DNA of 46,436 bases from Actinomycetota bacterium (GTDB lineage: Bacteria; Actinomycetota; Acidimicrobiia; Acidimicrobiales; JAMCQF01), in assembly GCA_023379605.1 (NCBI GenBank), contig JAMCQF010000106.1:1-46436 (forward strand), read 5' to 3'. The notes beneath the pieces are model-generated. The model did no database searches and was not told the origin of the DNA. It worked only from the letters and a program-made list of their open reading frames with translations. Positions 18,760 to 27,342 of the stretch are shown here, one piece after another. The position numbers were made by a program, and so were the translations under genes. How positions within the stretch are numbered: the stretch's first letter is position 1; each line of letters begins with the position of its first letter.

Positions 18760-19962
18760 TCATCTGGGCAGGATCTCCACCACGCAGGAGCGGTGAGCTG
18801 TAGCCACCCAGAGCGCACCCTTGCCCAAGGTAAGCTCGCGCGGAGAGCCCGGCAGCTTGAGGGCGGGTCCGTCGGGCCGACCGGTGGCAGGATAGAACGC
18901 CCTCAGCGTGTCACCGGTCCCGCTTGCGACCCAGAGGAGGTTGTGCCATACAGCCACCTCTTCTGGGTCATAGCCAGCCTTGAAGCTGGTGGCGTCCTTA
19001 AGGTTACTTAGATCGATCCTGGTAACGGTGTTGCCAGCCGTATCTGCTACCCACACCGCTCCGTGGCCAATTGCGATTCCGATAGGGCCCTTGCCAACCT
19101 TGAGGGTGCTGTAGCGCAGCGACCCTCTTTGCGGTACAGGGTCGATTCTTATGAGCACACCTCCCTGGCCTGTAGCCCATACAGATCCTGCGCCTGTGGT
19201 GATGCGCACCGGGGCATTGGGAAGCGATACTGTAGCTACGACCTTGGCTGTGTAGGGGTCAATGCGGCTGACGGTTCCAGCTACAAGGCTGGCTACCCAG
19301 ATCGCTCCGTACCCGGCCGCAAGGCCGACGGGGTCGCTGCCCACAGCTATGGGCTCTCCGGCCTTCTCAGCTCGAGGGTTGACCGGTGTCACAGTGCTCG
19401 TAGCTACGCTTGCGACCCAGAGCTTTCCATACCCAAAGACCGAGTCTATGGGCACCCTGGGAACCTTTACCGCTCTGCCCATGAGCTGACCGTCGTGCGG
19501 GTTGAACTGCTGGGCTGTGGCGGTTAGGTCATTGGTCAGCCACGCCCCCCCCTTTTCCACCTGGAGCGAAGAGACCTCTCCGTGGCGTACGACCTGAGCC
19601 ATAGCTGGAGGCGATACAGCGCTCTGAGCGGACAGCGGTCCGATGACCCCAGATGCCAGCAGGATCCCCGTTACGATCACCGCTGTCAGACCAACACCTA
19701 TGGCGGTGCGGCCAGGGGTGATCCGGTAGTGTCTACCAGTAGGCCGGTGGCTTGCCTGGGGTGGATGTTTCCTGGCTCTGGGTGGCGCGCTATCTCTCTT
19801 TGCCGTCAGTATCTGGCTCCTTGCAGAGCGGTGGCGCTTTGAGGGACGCCTTGGGGCGGGCGAGGCCGAGCGTGATTTGGACGGACTCCGGCTGCCCGAG
19901 GCCTTGGCAGCCATCACCTGGAGGTTCCTGGATCTAGTCCCATCTACCGTGCTCCTTGTCAC
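18760..19962 (-). CDS. membrane-anchored beta-propeller (YncE/Vgb-like) repeat protein
   Basis: Basic N-terminus, one TM segment (TAIGVGLTAVIVTGILLASG), then repeated 'G.GAVWVAD..GNTVTRID' blades. Confidence 0.8.
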   Translation of the reverse strand: MTRSTVDGTRSRNLQVMAAKASGSRSPSKSRSASPAPRRPSKRHRSARSQILTAKRDSAPPRARKHPPQASHRPTGRHYRITPGRTAIGVGLTAVIVTGILLASGVIGPLSAQSAVSPPAMAQVVRHGEVSSLQVEKGGAWLTNDLTATAQQFNPHDGQLMGRAVKVPRVPIDSVFGYGKLWVASVATSTVTPVNPRAEKAGEPIAVGSDPVGLAAGYGAIWVASLVAGTVSRIDPYTAKVVATVSLPNAPVRITTGAGSVWATGQGGVLIRIDPVPQRGSLRYSTLKVGKGPIGIAIGHGAVWVADTAGNTVTRIDLSNLKDATSFKAGYDPEEVAVWHNLLWVASGTGDTLRAFYPATGRPDGPALKLPGSPRELTLGKGALWVATAHRSCVVEILPR

Positions 19963-20092
19963 TCCTGGTTAGACGTTGCTGCTGGAATAGCCAGCTCCCC
20001 GGGAAACCCAGCAGGAACCACCCTTGAGAAGAACTCCCTGTGTGGCAAAGACTTGCGCATGGTTCAGGCCATCAAAGGATTTGCAAACGGGT

Positions 20093-20119
20093 TAAGCACC
20101 ACCTGCGTTTAGCCGATAA
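20093..20119 (+). promoter_or_regulatory. FliA/WhiG (sigma-28 type) promoter-like site
   Basis: TAAG (20093-20096) - 15 nt - GCCGATAA (20112-20119), upstream of the GGDEF gene; consensus TAAA-N15-GCCGATAA. Confidence 0.6.
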
Positions 20120-20125
20120 CAGAAA

Positions 20126-21514
20126 GTGGTGTTTTATAGTGAAGATGGCGAGCGGAAAGCCAGGCAGGCGGAGGAGACGAGTCGATTGACCACAAAGCTC
20201 ACGCAGATCAAGTCAAGGTCCCCTACGTGGTGGACCCTTGCCTCCCTCCAAGACCCACCGCCAAAGGGGGCACAAGCTCAGGCACCCCTGCAGAGGATCT
20301 TCGGGCGCTCTGGGCCAGCGAGGAATGATCCACTGGAGATGCCTGGCACCGGGCCGGGCCAAATGGCAGATGAAGTTGAGCAGCTCCCGCTCTTGGCGCT
20401 CATGATGGATGCAGATCGGGGCGAAAGGTCAAAGACGGACCAGAAGGGATCTGTGGCTGATTCGCCAGGACCGCTTGTCTCATTTGTGGCTGAGCAGCGG
20501 CAAAGTAACCAGAGCAGCAGCCGTGCAGAGGTGCTGGCCCTTTTGTGGCTGGCCGGTGGGCTTTTGGCGCTTGTAGGGCTTGCCCTGCCGCAAACCGACG
20601 GTGTGAACCGCCTTGGCAACGATCTCACCGCACTCATGGGCATTCCCGCCGCTCTGGGTTTGGTGGTGTTACGCCGGAGGCTTCCCTCATGGAGCTATCA
20701 CGTGATCCTTGCAGCGGGCACCATAGCGGTAGGATGTGGGATCTTCTTTGAAGGCGGCGGCATAGGCTCTATCGCCGCGTCGGCGATCTTCGTCTGGGTG
20801 GCCCTCTATGCTGGTTACTTCTTTGCGCCGTGGCAGCTGGCAGTTCAACTCTCCCTGATGATCGCAGTGGATATTGGAGCGCTTCAGGCCCACATGCACA
20901 CCGGTGAGGCAGCAGGTGCAGCGGTGGTGCTCGGGGTAGCAGTGGTGGCAGGTGGGGTGGCTTCCTACTTGAGCGGCAAGCTCCGGCGCCAAGCCATCAC
21001 CGACCCGTTGACCGGAGCGCTGAACAGGCAAGGTTTTGCCCTGCTCCTTGAAGCTGAGATCAACAGAGCGGCGCGCTCCAAAGAGCCGCTCAGCCTGGCT
21101 GTGATCGATCTCGATTCTTTTAAGTATGTAAATGACTCCTACGGCCACCAGGTGGGCGACCGTTTGCTTGCATCGCTGGTAGAGCGGTGGCGGCCTGGCC
21201 TTAGGAAAGTAGATGTCCTTGCGAGATATGGTGGAGACGAGTTCGTGGCTATACTGCCCAACTGCGATCTCGACCGAGCGCGAGGCGTGATGGAGCGCTT
21301 GTCCAAAGAGGGTGGATATCCCTGCTCGATCGGCCTTGCACAGTGGCAATCCAATGAGGACTCAGAGTCCCTGGTCAGCAGGGCTGACCAGGCCCAGCGT
21401 GCGGCCAAGAGCACCGGCAAGGCAAGAGTAGCTACAGCCGAGCTAAGCTCTCCAAGCCCCCGGCTCGGCGCGAGCTCCCTGGCTGGCACGAGCCCAAGCA
21501 CATTCTGTAGTTGA
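20126..21514 (+). CDS. membrane GGDEF-domain diguanylate cyclase
   Basis: Several TM helices, then AITDPLTGALNRQGF...VIDLDSFKYVNDSYGHQVGDRLL...DVLARYGGDEFVAILP. True start uncertain (possibly about 20339). Confidence 0.88.
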   Translation: MVFYSEDGERKARQAEETSRLTTKLTQIKSRSPTWWTLASLQDPPPKGAQAQAPLQRIFGRSGPARNDPLEMPGTGPGQMADEVEQLPLLALMMDADRGERSKTDQKGSVADSPGPLVSFVAEQRQSNQSSSRAEVLALLWLAGGLLALVGLALPQTDGVNRLGNDLTALMGIPAALGLVVLRRRLPSWSYHVILAAGTIAVGCGIFFEGGGIGSIAASAIFVWVALYAGYFFAPWQLAVQLSLMIAVDIGALQAHMHTGEAAGAAVVLGVAVVAGGVASYLSGKLRRQAITDPLTGALNRQGFALLLEAEINRAARSKEPLSLAVIDLDSFKYVNDSYGHQVGDRLLASLVERWRPGLRKVDVLARYGGDEFVAILPNCDLDRARGVMERLSKEGGYPCSIGLAQWQSNEDSESLVSRADQAQRAAKSTGKARVATAELSSPSPRLGASSLAGTSPSTFCS

Positions 21515-21563
21515 AGTTGTATGGAGGGCTCGGCGCGAGCTCCCTGGCTGGCACGAGCCCAAG
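21462..21563. repeat. exact 37-bp direct repeat pair, spaced 65 bp
   Basis: GGCTCGGCGCGAGCTCCCTGGCTGGCACGAGCCCAAG at 21462-21498 and 21527-21563. Confidence 0.95.
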
Positions 21564-21633
21564 GTTTTGCACCGAAGAGCCAGGCGCTTATGGCTGAAGC
21601 CGTCGCAGGCAAAGACCGTTGGTAGGTGCCCCT

Positions 21634-23394
21634 TTAGTAGACAGAGACCAGGGTGCCCATATGCACCTGGGGAAATACCTGGGCAGCTACTGGAACGGGC
21701 AGCTCCACGCACCCAAGGCTCTGGGGAAAGCCGTAAGAGGCCCTTACGAAGCCGTGCACTGCGTCGCCACCGTTGAAGTAGTTGATCCAGTGCACAGGGT
21801 CGTGATAGTAGGTCCCGTTGGGGTTGTAGCCGCTCATGTAGTTGAAGGCAAAGCGCTCGTATATAGGATATGTGCCAGGTGCGGTGGGGGACTGTGGGAT
21901 GCCTGTGTTGGCAAGGCTGGTGAGCACTACCTTGCCGTTGCTCCACAGCCAAAGCCTCTCAGGCAGCGCCATGGAGACCTGTATCCATGTATAGGGATAC
22001 GGGTCCATCTTGTGGGCGAGCACGGCCTGGATGAGGCTTGGCCACAGCAGCGGGTTGGCCAGCCCGTCTGGGTCCAAGCCGTCCACCTGCTCAAAGGCCA
22101 TCACCGCGCCTTTTGTGACAACGCTGTACTGGCCAGGTGCCCAAAGAGAGGTGAGCTCTGTGGGAAAGCTCCACTTCCAGGCAAAGCTTCCAGGCAATGG
22201 AGCCTCTATGAGTGAAGCTTGTCCTGAAAGGGTTGAAGGCTCCACTACAGAGGGGCTAGCAGACCAGCTGAGGGGAAGATACCCAAGGGTCGCAAGCATC
22301 TGCTGGAGCCTGAGCGTGGAGCCGGGGGCGCCTTGGATGACAACGCTGGTGGTTGTGGAGCCAGCCCCACTGCCAGCCCCGCCGGCTGAAAAGCTGACCG
22401 GATCGGGTAGCTCCATGCGAATTTGCTCACCTGGCCAGAACTGAGGGCCTGAGGGAGTGAACTCCAAGGTGTAAGGGGTGGGATCCGACCAGGTCCCTTT
22501 TGGCACAAGGGCTCCTTTGACAACAGGGACAAAGCTAGGGAGCTTCTTGCCGAAGACCTTTGCAACAGGTTTCGACAGCGTGAGCTCCAAAGGAGAGGAG
22601 ACCCCTTGGGCCGCTGTTGCCACAGAAGGGCTGAGGATCGCCATGGTGGTGGCTTTGTGCAGCGTTGCAAAATAGACCAGGTGTGCTGGTTTGGGCAGGG
22701 CCTCCCAGGTATCTGGAACAGCCGAGATGCTCACAGTGCCAGCCTGGCCTTTTGAGAGGCTCGGGAGAACCTTTATAGCTGTTGCGGGCTCGGCAAGCTT
22801 TATGGTCGGATCTGATCTAGGGGTCGCTACCGAAACCTCACGCACAGCCACGTTGAACTTGGCGACAACCGCCTGGCCTGGCCGGGCAAGCACCACCGGG
22901 TTGACTAGGTGGGCATAAGGGGTTCTCACCTGCTCGCTTAGCTCCTGTGTGGTTCCTGCCAGCCAAGATATCCAAGAAGGCCTTTGGACCTCAGCTGCAA
23001 CATGGACTTCGGTGTCCACAGGAAGTGGGCATGTAGGCAGGAGGCTGCCAGAGTGGTCCAAAAGGGTCACCTCATGGTCGGAGTAGCTCGCATAGGCGTG
23101 CACGAGATGGCCACCTGCACCTCCGAGCTGCAGATCCGCCAGCGCCACAGAGGATGGCTTGAAGCTCGCTTTTGGCCAGGCAAGCAGCCAGAACGCCACC
23201 CCGAAGGCCACCAGCACGCCAAGAGCTGCCAGTGAGATGAAAAGCGCACGCGGGTGGGGACGTGAGGGATCTTTGTGCGAGTGGGCGTGGGTGCTTTGGG
23301 GATGCCGATTAGCTTTGTCAACGGCTCTTCCAAGCATCCGCAACCGTGAGAAGGCGGAGAGCTCAGAACTTGAGGAGTCAGTCATCTTTCCCAC
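21634..23394 (-). CDS. L,D-transpeptidase (YkuD catalytic domain), membrane-anchored
   Basis: N-terminal TM and C-terminal catalytic motif HGFVRASYGFPQSLGCVELPVPVAAQVF. Confidence 0.85.
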   Translation of the reverse strand: MGKMTDSSSSELSAFSRLRMLGRAVDKANRHPQSTHAHSHKDPSRPHPRALFISLAALGVLVAFGVAFWLLAWPKASFKPSSVALADLQLGGAGGHLVHAYASYSDHEVTLLDHSGSLLPTCPLPVDTEVHVAAEVQRPSWISWLAGTTQELSEQVRTPYAHLVNPVVLARPGQAVVAKFNVAVREVSVATPRSDPTIKLAEPATAIKVLPSLSKGQAGTVSISAVPDTWEALPKPAHLVYFATLHKATTMAILSPSVATAAQGVSSPLELTLSKPVAKVFGKKLPSFVPVVKGALVPKGTWSDPTPYTLEFTPSGPQFWPGEQIRMELPDPVSFSAGGAGSGAGSTTTSVVIQGAPGSTLRLQQMLATLGYLPLSWSASPSVVEPSTLSGQASLIEAPLPGSFAWKWSFPTELTSLWAPGQYSVVTKGAVMAFEQVDGLDPDGLANPLLWPSLIQAVLAHKMDPYPYTWIQVSMALPERLWLWSNGKVVLTSLANTGIPQSPTAPGTYPIYERFAFNYMSGYNPNGTYYHDPVHWINYFNGGDAVHGFVRASYGFPQSLGCVELPVPVAAQVFPQVHMGTLVSVY

Positions 23395-23630
23395 CAGAGC
23401 AGTCTTATGCAGTCAGTCAGCTCATTGGAGGACCTGCATCTTAGAAGCTGCCTCGAGCGGCACAAGGAAAAGCTGATGGGCGTGTCTAGCATCCGCCCCC
23501 TGCTTGCGCTCCCGCTGCCAAATCGAGCAAGTTCCATTACAGGTCTCCTCCACTCACCATGATGGCCTAGCTGAGAGCAGATGCGCGCGCGGGCCAATCA
23601 GATGTGGATACGAAACCCGGTGTCCCACAC

Positions 23631-25415
23631 CTACCAGGGAAGATTCTGAGCAACGCGCTCTGTGCTGTAAAGCATTCCTTCCTTCAGGTGCATGAGCCTG
23701 TCTGCTTCGCGGATGTCTGCTCTGCGGTGGGTGACCAGCAGCACTGCCTTGCCCTGGGTTGCGTTGACAAGATCGTCTATGAGCGCATCTGCAGTAGCAC
23801 TATCCAGGCTTGCAGTAGGCTCATCGAGCAACAGCACCGGAAAACCTCCAAGTAATATCCTAGCAAGAGCTAAACGCTGCCGTTCACCGCCAGATACTTC
23901 GGCTCCACGTTCTCCCACGTAGGTTGCCAGGCCCGCAGGCAGAGCTCCCACCCACTGTTCAAGCTGGGCTACAGACAGCGCTGTTGTGAGCTCCTCGTCG
24001 GTCGCATCGGGCTTTGCTACTCGAAGGTTCTCAGCTATTGAGGCGGAGAAGAGATAGGCGCGCTGATCGAGAGCTCCTATCAACCTTCGGATATCATCCC
24101 CTCTTAAGTCATCAAAGGCCGTACCGCTCAAATACGCGCTACCGCCATATAGTGGCCAGAACCGCAGGAGCAGGTGTACAAGGCTCGTCTTGCCCGATCC
24201 GCTGCGACCCATGATCGCCACCCGCTCGCCTGCTGGGAGCTCCAAGTCGATCCCGCTCAGCACCTGGCGAGTAGAGCTCGGGTAGCGAACCGCTGCATTT
24301 TGCAGAGATACATCTGGTGCCCCCAGAGGGATGACGAGCTGGCGATCAGGCTCCTTGACCGGTGGTGGCACGCGTTCCAGCTCAAAGAGCCTTCTTGCTG
24401 CCTGGATGTCCCTTTGGAGCTCCAAGAGCGCACTGGGCAGGTTGGAGACCATATCCATAGCAGCCAGCCCGAGCACCGGAAGGATCGCCAGATCGACTCC
24501 AGGTAGGTGTGCCCCTTGGACGTAGGGGATCGCGACGGCGAGCATGCCGAGCGCGGTACCACCGTTTGCGGCCAGGCCCAGCGCTTCGACCAGCCCCCTT
24601 CGTCGTGCCCTTGCCTTCTCCAAAGAGGCCACCTTGGCGTCTAGATGCAAGACATGGTCGTTTAGCTCGCCGGCCCGGCCCCAGGCAGCCAGCTCGAAGG
24701 CACCCTGGAGGATATCGACAACATCGGCAACAAGCCGGGCAGAGCTATGAGCCAGCTCTTTTGCCTTTGAAGCGCCCAGCTGCGAAGCGAGAAATGGAAT
24801 GAGCAATCCCCCCGAAACCAGCCCAGCTGCCAGGATCAGCCCCGCCCAGGGCACGAAGAACCAGGCAAGGGCGATTGCGAGGACAGAAGCGATAGTTGAC
24901 ACTGCAATGGGCTCGAGCACACGCAGGTAGAAGTTCTGGAGTATGTCCACATCAGCCACGCAACGGGCCAGGAGATCCCCACTTCTCGCGCCACCTAGAG
25001 CTCCTGGCGATAGGGGCTCTAGAGCTTCAAAGCTGAGCACCCTCAGCTTTGAGAGGACGCGCATGGCGCGGTCATGGCTGGTGAGCCTTTCGGCATAGCG
25101 GAGCCCGGCTCTACCCAGGGCGAAGAGCTGCACGGCCCCGATCACAGCCGTGAGGCTCAGCACAGCGGGGTGCTGAGAGGCGCGATCGAGGAGCCAAGCT
25201 GAAGTGCTGGCGAGCCCAATAGCGCACAGCGACGCCCCGGCCCCCAGAGCCACAGCAGCACAGCTCTGGCGCGACAGGGGCGCAGCCAGGCGGGTGAGCC
25301 TGACCAGGATGGCGGGTGTAGTGAGCTCTTTCGCTGTTGGATTGAGGTCGAGCCCTGCTGTGATGGAGTCCCAGCTTGCACTTGGATCGGGCTCTTTCAT
25401 TGGGGAGTCAACCAT
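23631..25415 (-). CDS. cydC: ABC transporter CydC (thiol/heme exporter subunit)
   Basis: ABC TMD followed by VAIMGRSGSGKTSLVHLLLRF...EVSGGERQRLALARILLGGFPVLLLDEPTASLD; fourth gene of the cyd operon. Confidence 0.92.
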   Translation of the reverse strand: MVDSPMKEPDPSASWDSITAGLDLNPTAKELTTPAILVRLTRLAAPLSRQSCAAVALGAGASLCAIGLASTSAWLLDRASQHPAVLSLTAVIGAVQLFALGRAGLRYAERLTSHDRAMRVLSKLRVLSFEALEPLSPGALGGARSGDLLARCVADVDILQNFYLRVLEPIAVSTIASVLAIALAWFFVPWAGLILAAGLVSGGLLIPFLASQLGASKAKELAHSSARLVADVVDILQGAFELAAWGRAGELNDHVLHLDAKVASLEKARARRRGLVEALGLAANGGTALGMLAVAIPYVQGAHLPGVDLAILPVLGLAAMDMVSNLPSALLELQRDIQAARRLFELERVPPPVKEPDRQLVIPLGAPDVSLQNAAVRYPSSTRQVLSGIDLELPAGERVAIMGRSGSGKTSLVHLLLRFWPLYGGSAYLSGTAFDDLRGDDIRRLIGALDQRAYLFSASIAENLRVAKPDATDEELTTALSVAQLEQWVGALPAGLATYVGERGAEVSGGERQRLALARILLGGFPVLLLDEPTASLDSATADALIDDLVNATQGKAVLLVTHRRADIREADRLMHLKEGMLYSTERVAQNLPW

Positions 25416-27321
25416 CTGCTGGTTCCCTAGGCATCTGCATCTGGGGGTTTCCGAGCTCGAAGGTGCAGTCGGCACCTTGGACGAGGATGGGGCGGTGGGT
25501 CATGACCAGCACGGTCCGGCCAGCTAGGTAGCTCCATAGCGATGAAGCAACCTCCTGCTCGGTCTCTGCATCCAGGTGCTCTGTGGGCTCATCAAGCACG
25601 TAGAGCTTTGCTGGTCGCAGTAGGGCACGTGCCAGCGCGAGCCGCTGGCGCTGGCCGGCAGAGAGTCTCCAGCCACCCTCGCCCAAGACCGTGTCCAAAC
25701 CATTCGGGAGAGCGTTCACCACCTCAGTTGCCCCGGCCGCATCGAGCGCAGCGGCGATCTCTTCACCGCCCGCCTTCGGGGCGGCAAGGCGAAGGTTCTC
25801 GGCCACGCTGGCAGAGAAGATGGTCGGTTCTTGTGGAAGCCAGGAGACCTGCTCTCTCCAGCTCTTGATCGCGATGGTTACCAACCTCTCGCCATCCACT
25901 AGAAGCTGACCGGCATCTGGCTGGACGAAGCCCAAGACAAGCAGGCCGAGCGTGCTCTTTCCCGATCCGCTGGGGCCGACAATGGCGAGGTGGCTACCTG
26001 CCTCGACGGATAGATCCAGCTCAGACAGAGCCGGCTTTTGCCTGCCTGGCCAAGTAAAGCTCACATGCTCCATATGCAGTGACACAGAGCTGGTTCCAGC
26101 TCGACCCAGCTCAGCTGGCTCTGGCAGCACGAGTTGCGGCTTTAGGCGAGAAGGTGAGCTCTCATCAGGGCTCATCTCAGCTATATGTGGGGGGAAAGGC
26201 GCCGCATCGATAGAAATGGCCTGCCTATCGGGTTCCAGGGGTGGTTGCGCAATATGGCCAGGCAGCTCAAGCAGGTCCAGGATCCGCCCAGAGGCCCCCA
26301 CCCCTTCTGCGGCTGAATGGAACTGGCTGGAGGCCCTACGCAGCGGCAGGTACACCTCAGGGGTGAGGAGAAGTATCGCAAGGGCCGGTGCAAGCGATAT
26401 CTGGCCAGAGATAAGCTTCAGACCGAGCACTAGGGCCACCAGAGCCGTGGAGAGAGATGCGAGCAGCTCAAGGACCAGCGAAGAGAGAAACGCGTAGCGA
26501 AGCGTCTGCATGGTCTCCTCGCGCAATTCGTCTGTGATCCTGGCTATGGTTCGTGCCTGGGCCTTTGCACGGCCGAAGAGGCGTAGCGTCGGGAGGCCCT
26601 GGACTACGTCGAGGAAGTGACCGCTCAGCCTCTCGACCCGCTCCCACTGGCGATCCATCCGGCTACGAGCTTCCTGCCCGAGCAGGAACATGAACACGGG
26701 TATAAGCCCAAGGGTGACGCACAGGATCAAAGCCGAGAGCCAGTCGGCTGTGATGACCCAGGCAACTATCACAGCCGGTGCCACCACGGCCAGTATGAGC
26801 TGGGGCAGGTACCGTGCGAAGTAGCCGTCCAGCCCGTCCAGCCCGTGCGTGGCTGTAACGGCGATCTGGCCTGTACGCTCCCCAGCTAGCCAGACCGGCC
26901 CGCGCTCTGTGATGGCTCCAAGCAGCCGCCTGCGAAGCGAGCTTTTGACCTTTGAGCTGCCATCTTGGGCTTGCACCTCTCCAAGCTGGGCGAGAAGGGC
27001 CCTACCTACCACGGCGATCCCCAAGGTCATAAAATCTCCACCAGTTGCGAGCAACCCGCGGTTGCCCAAGAAGACCTTGGTGACAATGGAGGCCAGGGTC
27101 ACGGCTTGGACGACGAGAAAGGCTGTTTGCCCAGCGCCTATGGCACCTGCTGCCAAGACAGCCAGACGTGCCGGTGCTGCCTCACGCAGGAGCCTCCTGT
27201 CAAGGGTGGAGCCACGGCTCGACTGCGGTGGCTGCGAAGCGGTCTTGCCCGTGGGGAGATGGTTGTCCCTGTCAAGGGTTGAGCCACGGCTCGACTGCGG
27301 ATCAGCCTTGGGAGTGCTCAC
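25408..27321 (-). CDS. cydD: ABC transporter CydD
   Basis: LAIVGPSGSGKSTLGLLVLGF...LSAGQRQRLALARALLRPAKLYVLDEPTEHLD, downstream of cydAB. Confidence 0.92.
   Translation of the reverse strand: MSTPKADPQSSRGSTLDRDNHLPTGKTASQPPQSSRGSTLDRRLLREAAPARLAVLAAGAIGAGQTAFLVVQAVTLASIVTKVFLGNRGLLATGGDFMTLGIAVVGRALLAQLGEVQAQDGSSKVKSSLRRRLLGAITERGPVWLAGERTGQIAVTATHGLDGLDGYFARYLPQLILAVVAPAVIVAWVITADWLSALILCVTLGLIPVFMFLLGQEARSRMDRQWERVERLSGHFLDVVQGLPTLRLFGRAKAQARTIARITDELREETMQTLRYAFLSSLVLELLASLSTALVALVLGLKLISGQISLAPALAILLLTPEVYLPLRRASSQFHSAAEGVGASGRILDLLELPGHIAQPPLEPDRQAISIDAAPFPPHIAEMSPDESSPSRLKPQLVLPEPAELGRAGTSSVSLHMEHVSFTWPGRQKPALSELDLSVEAGSHLAIVGPSGSGKSTLGLLVLGFVQPDAGQLLVDGERLVTIAIKSWREQVSWLPQEPTIFSASVAENLRLAAPKAGGEEIAAALDAAGATEVVNALPNGLDTVLGEGGWRLSAGQRQRLALARALLRPAKLYVLDEPTEHLDAETEQEVASSLWSYLAGRTVLVMTHRPILVQGADCTFELGNPQMQMPREPADG
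27196..27300. repeat. 33-bp direct repeat pair (one mismatch) in cydD 5' end, spaced 72 bp
   Basis: CCTGTCAAGGGTKGAGCCACGGCTCGACTGCGG at 27196-27228 and 27268-27300; encodes PQSSRGSTLDR twice. Confidence 0.95.
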
Positions 27322-27342
27322 GCCTTTGGCGGCCTGGGCGCG

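Noticed and set aside
19963-20125. c-di-GMP riboswitch before the GGDEF gene
   Set aside because: Fragments such as GCAAA are present, but the conserved GEMM core and tetraloop-receptor arrangement could not be found; the sigma-28-like promoter is the better-supported signal.
21462-27300. Paired 33-37 bp repeats considered as degenerate mini-CRISPR arrays
   Set aside because: Repeat sequences differ between sites, only two copies each, spacers of 28-39 bp show no array, no cas genes in the window.
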